DNA from: Paracentrotus lividus
Lineage: Eukaryota > Echinodermata > Echinoidea > Camarodonta > Echinidae
Length of the DNA stretch: 64,000 nucleotides
Direction: 5' to 3'
Assembly: GCA_940671915.1 (NCBI GenBank)
Contig: CALNVZ010000218.1
Location: 38,580,255-38,644,254, forward strand
Below the pieces are notes generated by a model. That model was not told the DNA's origin. It made no database searches and was given only the letters and a program-made list of their open reading frames with translations. How positions within the stretch are numbered: position 1 is the first letter of the stretch; every line of letters begins with the position of its first letter. The translations under genes were made by a program, and so were the position numbers. Below are positions 28,901 through 35,127 of the stretch, in pieces.

Positions 28901-30869
28901 TTGAGTAATATAATTTAGCAGTTATTCTTATACATTCATGGACTAACTTATGTGCGAATATGAAATAAAACCGTGGCGTAATGCATAAATAAACACACAT
29001 CAAAGGCAAAATTTTCATGACAAAAGTCACAAAACTCATCTTTAAACTCGTCCATGACACGACGAAAAGTGTTCATGTTCTCACAAAATGTGTTGATGAT
29101 GTTGATGATAATTTCTGATGTCAATTTTTTAAATGAAATTGTTGGATTTTACCATTTCAGAGGCCAGAATATTATTCTTAAAATTGTGCTCACTCATCCA
29201 TGTAAAAATAGTGAAATGTATCGGGATTGGTGTTGGATGGTCAAATTTTGGAGGATAAAACCAACAAAACCATTCAACATAACGTAAAAGGAAAATTTTA
29301 CAAAATTGCTTTTTTTTACAGACCAAAAAATGAGCTTGTGATTTTTGAAAATGTCCAGTTTTGCTTTAAACGTTGATCACTCATGCATGTCTTAGGGGAT
29401 CGATGTAATTTTTTCACAGAAGGTTCTCAATAAAAGAAAACCCCCTTTAAATTATTATGCTCAAAACAAGCCTGTTTAAAAGTTATATCATTTTGATAAG
29501 GGGGGACTTACTTTTTTTTTTGTATATTCTCGTTGGAATCAACCATCATAATTATTGTTGAAAAGTAATTATCATTATTATTGATGATCATGATCATAAC
29601 ATATTCACATCAGGACTGTTCATTTTAATTAATTATAGTAAGGGTTGACGTTACAAACCAATGTTTTGCATTCTGTGATGAAATTTTATTTTCGCACAAA
29701 AATATACCGACACGACTTTAGTTTTCTATATTTCACTCAATAGATGGTATACATAACCTTGTATTGTAAGCCCGAAGGAAAAGGAAAAGACATAATAAAT
29801 ATATAGAGCCTGTAATAAACGTCATCATTAGTGAGTTTTTGAATGTGTTGGCGTGTTTGGAGCTGTAAGACGTGCCGCATGAAAGAGGTTGAAAGGTAAA
29901 AATGGAAGCATTTGTTAAACAATTATGATAATGTATAAATTATTTCAAAAAATTTGAAATGCTTCGTATCAGCTGTCCAGTGCGATGGCGTCACCACTGA
30001 TGGGATTAGTGGGCGTCACGCGTAAAGAAACCACCATTATCACTATGATTATAATTTAACAAAAGCTTCCATTCTTTACCTCTCAACCTCGTTCAAATGG
30101 CACATCGAAACATTCGGAAACTCTGTAATATGAAATGAGTCAATATAATCATTGATTTGAACTTACATATTCGCCATCAGGAATTTCTATTGGCCATTCC
30201 ATGTGTGTGTCTGGATGGTAGGGGTACGGGTAGTTTGGTGACGTCAGGGTCGTGACGTATTGGCCATCTTCGAACCTGTCACATTGTGACATGGCCCCTA
30301 AAACGTAACGGAAAGACATTAAAGTGGGCTCTACGTATAACAAACACATCTGCTTGTCATTAAGAAAAAAAAGACGATTGAAAATGTTAAGTCTTAAAGA
30401 GTAAATATCACAAAAGAGTGAATTTAGTGATGTTTGCGCATATCCTAGCTCCTAGCAACGGGGCAATGAAAAACTTTCTTCTCTAATTTTTCACTGATCC
30501 CCAACTCCCGATTATCTCTTTTATCTGCCTTTATTCTTTTGTCTGTCTTTTTGCTTCAGAAATGACTTGGTCTGATCACTGAATGCTCTCTGGAATGAAA
30601 TATAACAACAAATGAAAAGACTTGAAAAATAACAAACTGCACGCATTTTGGCTGTGTTGGAATACTTTTCACTTTTGAAAGTAAATGCAAAATTTGTTGC
30701 CCTCATTAATTTGTTCAAAGGTGAAAATGAAAGTAAAAATTTAAAAATTCAGACCTTTATATAAGGTCTATAATGCATTTAATCCAAAACTTATTATTAA
30801 ATCATAGAACAGGAAATAAAAGGTATGCTTACCTGATAGAAACAGGAGCCCGATGAATAGCAAAAGCAT
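277..30869 (-). CDS. CUB-LDLa-LRR seven-transmembrane receptor (GRL101/relaxin-receptor-like), whole gene span
   Basis: Multi-exon gene read right to left. Domain order is signal peptide, CUB domain, LDLa module(s), a Cys-rich segment, eight LRRs and a rhodopsin-class 7TM region. LDLa plus LRR plus 7TM is the layout of relaxin-type receptors (RXFP) and of molluscan GRL101; these sit in the plasma membrane and signal through G proteins after ligand binding outside the cell. The CUB domain at the N-terminus is an addition to that layout. Exons used: 30833-30869, 30167-30297, 25990-26212, 24960-25084 (copies at 19387-19423, 18722-18854, 14578-14813, 13542-13669), 12608-12737, about 10741-10909, 9590-9661, 9200-9271, 8831-8902, 7372-7443, 6665-6739, 4564-4638, 3453-3524, 2562-2639 and 277-1354. 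The eight LRR exons and the 7TM exon join in a constant phase, strong evidence for one gene. The link from CUB through LDLa to the first LRR is less certain because frames there are disturbed. The ligand is unknown. Confidence 0.85.
1355..2561. other. Receptor intron, no recognised content
   Basis: Intron between the last LRR exon and the 7TM exon. It is AT-rich. I see no exon-like LRR, no clear inverted repeat and no coding homology here, although short open frames occur by chance. Confidence 0.6.
2562..9661 (-). CDS. Receptor LRR array, eight exons with one leucine-rich repeat each
   Basis: Eight exons of 72-78 nt each encode one LRR of 24-26 residues. N to C: 9590-9661 (PVRTLTPYAFQGFDNL), 9200-9271 (MISTLPIGVFDGLPRL), 8831-8902 (NNSLTVLEDGTFRFLHNL), 7372-7443 (YLQENSIHSLDDGCFRGL), 6665-6739 (LSLNNLSEIRPGTFADI), 4564-4638 (ILEGNQLTSVNASLIEGL), 3453-3524 (NPLSMIEPGTFADHPQL) and 2562-2639 (YPEIFDGLNSLEVL). 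Each is flanked by AG and by GTAAGT-, GTGAGT- or GTAAAT-like donors on the minus strand. Every exon starts with one base and ends with two bases of a split Leu/Ile codon, so all join in frame and the last joins the 7TM exon. This one-repeat-per-exon layout is usual for LGR/RXFP genes. The repeats would form the curved ectodomain between the LDLa modules and the membrane. A further N-terminal repeat or cap may have been missed between 9661 and 10740. Confidence 0.88.
3717..4035 (+). mobile_element. LINE reverse-transcriptase C-terminal remnant
   Basis: Translation gives MWLLRQMLKIKFSDRVSN and, after a frame change, RQLRFLGHLTRNGG and then RSKGKRRVLMDSLNKW. This is the characteristic tail that follows the polymerase domain in RTE/Jockey-like non-LTR retrotransposons (WxxRRMLxIxWxDRVSN ... 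LxFLGHxxR ... GxRxRGRxRxxW). In-frame stops and at least one frameshift show an old, dead 5'-truncated copy. It lies in the receptor intron between the LRR exons at 3453 and 4564, antisense to the gene. The clade is uncertain. Confidence 0.8.
4798..4880 (-). repeat. Probable LINE/SINE 3' tail
   Basis: The run TCAAATCAAATCAAATTTTATT read on the minus strand is an AATAAAATTTGA(TTTGA)n-type tail, as seen at the 3' ends of invertebrate non-LTR elements. Only the tail region is recognisable. The rest of the 4639-5186 intron shows nothing I can name. Confidence 0.45.
5187..5932. mobile_element. MITE with TATAGGTTTTCCCGGTCA termini, interrupted
   Basis: The left end TATAGGTTTTCCCGGTCA and right end TTAACCGGGAAAACCTATA are inverted repeats. 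The interior has GAAATGTGATCGCGATTAAAA and GATAGCTCCGCTCCATGA, also present in the shorter copy at 10361-10563 and the fragment at 63302-63700. The element is split by a different inverted-repeat element at 5383-5746. It encodes no transposase. Confidence 0.8.
5383..5746. mobile_element. Fold-back element nested in another MITE
   Basis: Long imperfect inverted repeats of more than 100 bp begin AAAAAGATGATCGAACCTCA on the left and end TGAGGTTCGATCATCTTTTT on the right. They share the segments GGGTGATGACGTCAAA and GAATGCTACAGCC. The element sits inside the MITE at 5187-5932 and is therefore the younger insertion. No coding capacity. Confidence 0.8.
6011..6349. repeat. G/C-run repeat with GGCGGCGATC end
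   Basis: Starts CATTGGCGGCGATCCCGGGGG, continues with alternating G runs and CCCCCTCGATTTTT, then GGCTCGCGCTTCGCGCTCGC, and ends GAAATCGCCGCGCTTG. The short ends GGCGGCGAT/ATCGCCGCG are inverted. Related sequence lies at 21640-21770, and at 33077-33218 plus 36077-36195, where it is split by an insertion. G runs could form quadruplexes and are prone to sequencing error. Confidence 0.75.
6432..6474 (+). repeat. Poly(T) tract
   Basis: An uninterrupted T run of about 42 bases in a receptor intron. The open frames across it are artefacts of the homopolymer. Confidence 0.9.
7576..7928. mobile_element. MITE with CACTGTAAAAA termini and ~110 bp inverted repeats
   Basis: The left end CACTGTAAAAAATATATG and right end TTTTTTTTACAGTG are inverted, and the arms also share GCTGTCAGCAGAGTCGCCAT, AAACAGTTTTGTTGTAA and the GGGAGAAA region. 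A ~52-base poly(T) at 7869-7921 has grown in the right arm. Non-coding; in the receptor intron between LRR exons 7372-7443 and 8831-8902. Confidence 0.8.
8370..8575 (+). repeat. Interspersed repeat, copy 1 (TGTTCGGGTCCCGAACA)
   Basis: About 200 bp match the reverse complement of 62620-62833. Shared landmarks are GGTGAACCATGGGTCAA, TATTTTCAAGGTATTTAGGA, AGAAAGTTCCACTGAA and the near-palindrome TGTTCGGGTCCCGAACA followed by GTGAGCACATGTACATG. Non-coding and moderately diverged, so an old dispersed family. Confidence 0.75.
10361..10563. mobile_element. MITE with ATAGGTTTTCCC termini, short copy
   Basis: About 200 bp running from ATAGGTTTTCCCTGTCAAG to TTGACCGGGAAAACGTAT, inverted with respect to each other. 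Same family as 5187-5932. It carries the GATCGCGATTAAAAATC and GCTCCGCTCCATGATG landmarks. Non-coding. Confidence 0.8.
10581..10718. mobile_element. Small palindromic MITE
   Basis: The left arm AGGTATTCTCGAAGGGTGAC and right arm GTCATCCTTCGAGAATACGG are inverted. Both contain TTAGTAGGCCTGC/AGTAGGCCTACT. The core is about 138 bp. It directly abuts the 3' side of the receptor's Cys-rich exon, so that exon's splice donor may lie at the MITE border. Confidence 0.7.
10741..10909 (-). CDS. Possible receptor exon: Cys-rich segment between LDLa and LRRs
   Basis: After a TTACAG acceptor the frame reads GNTRCPLSYECGEMPITRYG and continues through SCRRDENHDW and TTDGWTPDYQRRG. The entry phase matches the donor of the LDLa exon at 12608. 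It holds three Cys and resembles no domain I can name with confidence; it may be an LDLa-like or LRR-cap linker. The donor is unclear: a good GTGAGA lies early in the exon (just after ECG) and a weak GTATTT lies at about 10735. Confidence 0.5.
10925..12300. other. Receptor intron with a 60 bp direct repeat
   Basis: A segment with ACTACATCCACTTTTGATGA and GAGTTATT occurs twice, at about 10945-11005 and 11080-11135, as a direct repeat. The rest is AT-rich, with no exon I can support. Confidence 0.55.
12318..12570 (+). repeat. (CA)n microsatellite cluster
   Basis: Several interrupted CACACA runs at 12320-12334, 12371-12418 and further CA-rich sequence up to about 12570. The overlapping open frames are low-complexity artefacts. 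Confidence 0.9.
12608..12737 (-). CDS. Receptor exon with LDLa module, frame disturbed
   Basis: Bounded by a TATACCCAG acceptor and a GTAAGTCC donor on the minus strand. The 3' half reads RYQCDGSYDCPRGGDEKGC, the diagnostic CDGxxDC..GxDExxC of an LDL-receptor class A repeat, which binds calcium and helps receptor activation in RXFPs. The 5' half reads EYFKCETRYF in another frame, which would supply the first conserved Cys. The module therefore does not read through in one frame; one or more small indels, from sequencing error or real decay, must lie between. Confidence 0.65.
13542..13669 (-). CDS. Receptor LDLa exon, copy A (frame broken)
   Basis: Counterpart of 24960-25084. The 5' part reads VYCPDEGFNVCI, a good LDLa start; the later part does not keep frame. 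Donor GTAAGAATC and acceptor CTCAG are present. Indel differences from the other copy suggest sequence error. Confidence 0.65.
14346..14464. mobile_element. 139-bp palindromic MITE family, degraded copy (copy A)
   Basis: Begins GGGGGCATTTCATCAAAG and retains CAGATGCA, TTACAACAGTTTGTTCGGAT and AAAACGTCC. The right terminus is lost. Matches 25777-25882 in the other duplicate. Confidence 0.65.
14578..14813 (-). CDS. Receptor CUB exon 2, copy A (frame broken)
   Basis: Counterpart of 25990-26212, with the same acceptor region (CCAACAG before GTAACTGTG). Several small indels break the frame compared with the other copy, in which the exon is open throughout. Treated as an erroneous duplicate. Confidence 0.65.
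15392..15841. mobile_element. MITE with GGGCCCGTATTCCATAA termini (copy A)
   Basis: About 450 bp; the left end GGGCC..TCCATAAAGC is inverted with the right end GCTTATGGAAT. Intact ends are clearer in copy B (26782-27231). Confidence 0.7.
16378..18069. mobile_element. Non-autonomous Tc1/mariner-like element (copy A)
   Basis: Left end TATACACAAAAAAAGTTAAG..TCCCCCTAATCAAA and right end TTTGATAAGGGGGGACTTAC..TTTGTAT are inverted. TA flanks and AAGTAAGTCCCCC termini are mariner-like. About 1.7 kb with no transposase frame. Same as 27791-29526. Confidence 0.6.
18722..18854 (-). CDS. Receptor CUB exon 1, copy A (frame broken)
   Basis: Counterpart of 30167-30297. The segments CDRFEDGQY and TLTSPNY are still readable, but indels break the frame. 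Acceptor TTTTAG and donor GTAAGC are kept. Confidence 0.65.
19387..19423 (-). CDS. Receptor signal-peptide exon, copy A
   Basis: Reads MLVLFIGLLFLSG up to a GTAAGC donor: a start codon and hydrophobic core of a signal peptide. It leaves one base, matching the phase of the CUB exon. One residue differs from the other copy (Val for Leu at position 3). Confidence 0.7.
20847..20980. mobile_element. 139-bp palindromic MITE family (copy A)
   Basis: Runs from GGGAGCTTTCATGAAAGGAC to GTCCTTTCATGAATGCCCCC, with the central GCATCTGATTGGCTGACAGC. Matches 32273-32410. Confidence 0.8.
20987..21180. repeat. GAGACGTCTC-rich dispersed repeat (copy A)
   Basis: Contains repeated GAGACGTC/GACGTCTC palindromic motifs, for example GAATCTGGAGACGTCCAGAC. 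Related copies lie at 32417-32610 and 62055-62270. Non-coding. Confidence 0.55.
21243..21330 (+). repeat. (TTTG)n microsatellite (copy A)
   Basis: Interrupted GTTTGTTTGTTTG array ending in a G run; same locus as 32683-32777. Confidence 0.9.
21771..24640. mobile_element. Nested transposon cluster (copy A, right end missing)
   Basis: Counterpart of 33219-36076: GCTCACTTAGCACACTGTTAG start, tRNA-like module at about 22086-22162, nested mariner-like MITE at 22398-23725 and the fold-back arm after it. The copy diverges after about 24640, just before the gap. Confidence 0.7.
22398..23725. mobile_element. Tc1/mariner-type long-TIR MITE (copy A)
   Basis: TACAGTGCGTCCCAAAAG at the left and CTGGGACACACTGTA at the right, with about 300 bp inverted arms and a GA-rich core. 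TA target duplication. Same element as 33835-35127. Confidence 0.75.
24769..24793. other. Assembly gap of exactly 25 N
   Basis: Twenty-five consecutive N separate the two halves of the large direct repeat. A fixed 25-base gap between overlapping flanks is what some long-read gap fillers leave when both sides extend past each other without merging (established practice; the tool used here is unknown). Confidence 0.99.
24960..25084 (-). CDS. Receptor LDLa exon, copy B
   Basis: The minus strand reads RCDHTIDCHDFSDEIACG before a GTAAGAATC donor: the calcium-binding second half of an LDLa module (CDxxxDCxxxSDExxC). The first half is better read in copy A (VYCPDEGFNVCI). The exact 5' boundary and phase to the CUB exon are uncertain because both copies carry indels. 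Confidence 0.75.
25777..25882. mobile_element. 139-bp palindromic MITE family, degraded copy (copy B)
   Basis: GGGGGGCATTTCATCAAAGG start, CTCTCAGCCAATCAGATGCA in the middle, ends in AAAACGTCCCACA without the right terminus. Confidence 0.7.
25990..26212 (-). CDS. Receptor CUB exon 2 (C-terminal part of CUB domain), copy B
   Basis: After a CCAACAG acceptor the exon is open for 74 codons. It starts VTVRVNEIDIEHPWDTL, continues the strand begun by the previous exon (IPDGEY), and holds IDIRSGNVTSLALPSG and ATVIFCSDVMEEYNGFAMEF, the typical CUB end (vxFxSDxxxxxxGFxxxF). It ends FRSCPLNG at a GTACTAG donor. The CUB domain spans about residues 16-132 and would be extracellular. Its first exon lacks the second of the usual four Cys (Met in HMEW), so one disulphide seems absent. 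Confidence 0.82.
26782..27231. mobile_element. MITE with GGGCCCGTATTCCATAA termini (copy B)
   Basis: Left GGGCCCGTATTCCATAAAAG and right GCTTATGGAATACGGGCCC are near-perfect inverted ends. The interior shows further complementary segments (CTTAGATTATTGCTAAG, AATCTTAG). 450 bp, non-coding. Confidence 0.82.
27791..29526. mobile_element. Non-autonomous Tc1/mariner-like element (copy B)
   Basis: Inverted ends of about 45 bp: TATACACAACAAAAAAGTAA then GTCCCCCCTAATCAAAATGG on the left, and their complement at 29483-29526. TA at both borders. About 1.74 kb; only chance reading frames inside, so it would need a transposase in trans. Contains the hairpin at 28131-28221. Confidence 0.65.
28131..28221. 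repeat. Long hairpin
   Basis: GGTAAAGTTTGCAAAAACTG ... GCAGATTTTGCAAACTTTACC, with an inner perfect stem ATTTTTCACGAATTTTTACT around a central TTTAAA. The noisier copy is at about 16697-16790. Confidence 0.8.
30167..30297 (-). CDS. Receptor CUB exon 1 (N-terminal part of CUB domain), copy B
   Basis: After a GTTTTAG acceptor the frame reads GAMSQCDRFEDGQYVTTLTS, then PNYPYPYHPDTHMEWPIEI and PDGEY, ending at a GTAAGT donor. SPNYPxxY and WxIxxPxGxY are the hallmark of the CUB first half. The entry phase completes the Gly codon left by the signal exon and the exit phase is 0, matching CUB exon 2. Confidence 0.87.
30833..30869 (-). CDS. Receptor signal-peptide exon, copy B (start codon)
   Basis: ATG at 30867-30869 (minus strand) encodes MLLLFIGLLFLSG up to a GTAAGC donor. 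A hydrophobic core followed by small residues fits a cleaved signal peptide and the extracellular CUB domain that follows. One base is left over, completed by GG of the next exon. No upstream promoter element could be recognised. Confidence 0.82.
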
Positions 30870-32272
30870 AACTACTTTACCTTTAAAAAAAATCAACTTC
30901 TAGCATGCAGGAAAAAAAGAGTCGACCTCAGAATATATCAGGAGCGAATTATTATGATGGTCTTCTACGTGAAAGTTTGCCATTTTAAAGACATTTTTTA
31001 GTAGCTCAAAGCTAATTACCTCAGGATCCAATCAGAATCAATCATTTTTGTGACGCTCGTGTAACTTGGTGCCCAATTATGATTTCGTCCAATAGCTCTG
31101 GCCCTTTGCCTTTCCTGCACATGCGTTATTTAATGATTTATGATTAAACCATGCAGAAATGATCGGTTTTATCAGCTAAGGAAGCAATTTAAGCTGCAAT
31201 TAATTAACGACAGGAAAATTATAGCAACTCGCAAAATCCTTATTCTTTCTTCATCTTTTTTCGCCAGCTGAATAGACCTTTATTAGCGATTAAATAGAAA
31301 ATAAGTATACTTTGGGAAGGACTATAGGCCTATTACACGATGCAATTGCATCGATTTAAATCACCATCTAACGTATTCAAAGTCCATGGGGGGGGTGGTC
31401 ACGCCTCATCTATCAAATTATTGAATAATTTTGATGAAGAAGAGATATTGGTAGAAGTTGAAATATTCATGTTTTGGCGTATATATAATTAATGGAAGTT
31501 ATTAGAATTACATAATTATCATATGATAATACTAGTATAGTAAGGTGAGTAAAATAAAATTGTTTGTGAGGGAAATATATAAATATATATAGACAAATAA
31601 TCCTTTGACAAATATCCATTTTAATAATGTGGTATACGCCAACGCGTCGATTACTTGAGTAGACAGCAAACTTTATAAGTAGTGCACAAGACGTATTTAC
31701 ATGTAATCAGCATGTAATCCTATTAACCGATAAATCTATCTCTTCAAAATATTTATGGCTTGTAAATAATCTCGATGGATTTGTTAGAAGATGACAGTAG
31801 GTTGATTTAGATTATTTTTTAATATAAATATATAAAATTAATGCACTTACACAGTGTGTCCAAGAATTAAGGAAATCGGATTTCATTGCAGAAAAAACAA
31901 ATCTGTCATAAATAATAATCTTTGATGAAATAGTCTGCACTGGCAGCACTTCTTTGTGCATAACTTATTATTTATTAAAAGGTTCAAACCTTAAATATTG
32001 AAACAATAGAAAGTGGGGTAACATAATGTCATTATTCAGTGAATGAATCGCAGCATTGAGTTAGTTTTGTTGGGTGTATAACGGTAGAAAATAATATTTT
32101 CTGCAATACCAAATAAAAATTGATAATGTTCTCATTTAGGCCTATGCCACCCGATTCATAGAAATGAATGAAGTGAAAGGAAAAGAAAGAAAAATTGTAT
32201 TTCCCCCCATGTAGAGATAGTTGAGTAACGGTATTATCTCACTTGCCATGACATGGGTTTGAGAAGAGTTCA

Positions 32273-32410
32273 GGGAGCGTTTCATGAAAGGACTTGTCGG
32301 ACGTTTTATCCGACAAACTGTTATAAGCTACTGAAATGCTTGCATCTGATTGGCTGACAGCAGATTTGTCAGATAAAATGTCTGACAAGTCCTTTCATGA
32401 AATGCCCCCC
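32273..32410. mobile_element. 139-bp palindromic MITE family (copy B)
   Basis: GGGAGCGTTTCATGAAAGGA to TCCTTTCATGAAATGCCCCCC, with the inverted core GGACTTGTCGGACGTTTTAT / AAAATGTCTGACAAGTCC. Confidence 0.85.
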
Positions 32411-32416
32411 AGGATG

Positions 32417-32610
32417 GTTTTGAAACAAATCGCGGACACGTCTCTTGAGTCTCTGCGACGCGACGTCTCATCATGAGTCACAGAAAAATCAAACATGTTT
32501 ATATCTATGAGATTTTTTTTTTTTCGTCAAGGAGACTCTCGGAGACGTCTCAGAGTCTTAAAGACGTCTCCGGCAGCTAAAGGCTAATCTAGAAGCGGAG
32601 AGTGGATTCT
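32417..32610. repeat. GAGACGTCTC-rich dispersed repeat (copy B)
   Basis: GTCTCTGCGACGCGACGTCTC on the left and GGAGACGTCTCAGAGTC, AGACGTCTCCGGC on the right, inverted around a T tract. Related to 62055-62270 (GTCTCCGCGACAAG). Confidence 0.6.
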
Positions 32611-32682
32611 AGATTGTAATGCCTGTCATGAGTGAATTTACTCAAAACTAATACAGAAATACAGCAATGCTGCCTTGAAATT

Positions 32683-32777
32683 GTTTGTTTGTTTGTTTGT
32701 TTGTTTGTTTGTTTGTTGTTTTTTGTTGTTGTTTGTTTGTTTGTTTGTTTGTTTGTTTGTTTTTTTTTTTGGGGGGG
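32683..32777 (+). repeat. (TTTG)n microsatellite (copy B)
   Basis: About 20 GTTT units with interruptions, ending in T and G runs. Confidence 0.92.
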
Positions 32778-33233
32778 GCATAAATTATCATGGTCCAGTT
32801 CAAAGCGACTTTTCATTTTAATGGTATGATACTTCATATTTATATGCACGAGGTAATTTTCTCTTTTACAGTGTAAAAGAGAAAATTGTGAATTTGTTTG
32901 TGATCAAGTTTGCCTTTCCATAAAGATTATGTTTTCTCTCCCTAAAAAACTCATTGGGAGATGTAATGTGTTCCTGCAAATGACATTTTATGACAGTTTA
33001 ATTGAATCATTGCTATGCATCAATTAAATGCAGAGAAATAAATTTTAGATATTGTTTTACTATGCGTGATGTATATACATTGGCGGCGATCCGGGGGGGG
33101 GGGACGGGGGGACGTGTCCCCCCTCGATTTTTTTCGGGGGGGGGGGGGCGTCCCCCTCGATTTTTAAGGCTACATATTTTTATGTAGTGATTAGCTTGTG
33201 AAGCTAGAGGTACAATGTACACTCACTTAGCAC

Positions 33234-33809
33234 ACTGTTAGAACGCGGTTTTAAAATTTCGCTGTTTAGAAAAATGTTGGTTTAAAAGTTAAACATACTT
33301 GTTTAACATTTAAACATGGTTGTTTAAAACCGGAAAAGCGAGGTTTTATAGCCAAAGACCTGTTTAGAGATTAGAGTTTAGATATTAAATAGTTTTGTTT
33401 AAACAGGCCGAGGCAAATGTCACGTGATAGTCATGAGCTAATGGCATCACTCGTTACATATGGAAGGTAAATCAGCGCAACATTTCAATCATGGCGAAGG
33501 TCTTCAGCCTCATATATGTACAGATGTGTTGGCTCAGTGGATAGAGCGTCTGCCTTATAATCGAAAGGTCGTGAGTTCAATACCCGGCCTCATTAACCAA
33601 AAGTTGGAGCGTTTTTATTTTTGGAGAGAAGCGTTAAACAGTACTGTTGATATTTTAAACAGGCAGGTTGTTTAAACTTTTAAACAACAAGAGTGCTAAA
33701 GTTTTAAACAACTACAGCTTGTTTAATTTTTAAACAGCGCTGTGCGATTCACCCGTTAACACGCAGCTGTTTAAGATTTTAAACAACTTGTTTATTTTTT
33801 TCTAACAGT
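33234..33809. mobile_element. GTTTAAAC-rich element with ACTGTTAGAA/CTAACAGT ends
   Basis: Ends ACTGTTAGAACG and TTTCTAACAGT are inverted. The interior has more than ten (T)GTTTAAAC-type palindromes placed symmetrically on both sides of a tRNA-like module. About 576 bp. Nested in the composite element. Confidence 0.65.
33526..33590 (+). repeat. tRNA-like (SINE-type) pol III module
   Basis: TGGCTCAGTGGATAGAGC matches the A box and D arm of a tRNA. TCGAAAGGTCGTGAGTTCAAT holds a B-box-like segment, as in tRNA-derived SINEs of marine invertebrates. Acceptor and T stems do not pair well, so this is not a functional tRNA gene. The noisier duplicate lies at about 22086-22162. Confidence 0.6.
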
Positions 33810-33834
33810 ATTATATATATTTTCAAGTCTGTTA

Positions 33835-34639
33835 TACAGTGCGTCCCAAAAAGAACTATACACTTTTGAAATGGCTGCCAAATAAAAAATATATAATTTT
33901 AGGTAATAAAATTTACATGTATGGAAAGCTCATTATCCCAACTTTTATATGACACCAAAAAGTCTGAAAATAAGTCATGCATGAATGAGCAGCGTTCACT
34001 TTTGTAAAGGGTATGGAAATTAGGGTGCGCAGGAATTGCCCTACCAATTTGTATGAGGAAAGTCATTTGGAGCTTATGGAATTGAGGATGATATGCAGAA
34101 TTACTGATCAATTATGATGAGGTGGGGTTTGCGAAGTGAAATTTTTTGGAATTGGGGATTACAATTTCATGCATGAGTGAACAGGAATATGTATTTCCTA
34201 TTATAGCATTGTAACTTTCCAAGGTTTATTTAGTGGTGTGTTAGTGGTAGTCAGGATGGGGTGCAGAACAGGTGAGATACAGGGTAAGATTTTTGATCAC
34301 TTTTGAAATAACTGTATGAAGATGATGTAATGCTTGATTGATTAGTTGAAACATTTGGAGACTGGTACCGGTACACTGTTAATTAAGTGATTGCTAACTG
34401 GGTGTTGATTGTCTAATTTATTTGACTGATTGATTGATAGATTGATAGATTGTCATCAACCATCCCAATTTGGGTAAATGTGAGTAGACCGGGATGCGGG
34501 GAGGTAGTCAGGATATGTGGAGTAGAAAGCAATGAATATGAATGGTCAAAACAAACACATGCAAAAAGAGAGAGATAGATAGAGAGAGAGGGAGGGAGAC
34601 AGGGAGAGAAAGAAAGAAGAGAGAGGGAGAGAGGGAGGA

Positions 34640-34675
<36 letters not shown>

Positions 34676-35127
34676 AAGAAAAGGAAGAGAGAGAGAGAGA
34701 TTAAACACACCACTGAAGGACCTCACTAAATATACCTTGGAAAGTTACAATGCAACAATAGGAAATATATATTCCTGTTCACTCATGCATGAAATTGTAA
34801 TCCCAAATTCCACAAATTTCACTTAGTAAACCCCAACTCATCATAATTTATCAGTAATTCTGCATATCATCCTCAAAATTTTCCATAAGCTCCACATGAC
34901 TTTCCTCATACAAATTGGTAGGGCAATTCCTGCGCACCCTAATTTCCATACCCTTTACAAAAGTGAACGCTGCTCATTCATGCATGACTTATTTTCGGAA
35001 TATTTGGTGTCATATGACAGTTGGGATAACGAGCTTTCCATACATGTATATTTCTTTACCTAAAATCATATATTTTTTATTTGGCAGCCATTTCAAAAGT
35101 GTATAGTTCTTTTTGGGACACACTGTA
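33835..35127. mobile_element. Tc1/mariner-type MITE with ~300 bp terminal inverted repeats
   Basis: Left TACAGTGCGTCCCAAAAAGA and right TTTTTGGGACACACTGTA; the arms stay complementary for about 300 bp (for example AATGAGCAGCGTTCACTTTT and GTAGGGCAATTCCTGCGCAC). A TA dinucleotide flanks both ends. The core carries an (AGAG)n tract. No transposase. Confidence 0.82.
34565..34710 (+). repeat. (GA)n-rich microsatellite (copy B)
   Basis: Runs of GAGAGAGA with GGGAGG interruptions; the equivalent in copy A is at about 23138-23275. The Arg/Glu-rich frames over it are artefacts. Confidence 0.9.

Noticed and set aside
33526-33590. A functional tRNA gene
   Set aside because: A-box and D-arm match, but acceptor and T stems do not pair and the module lies inside a repeat element; SINE-type sequence fits better.
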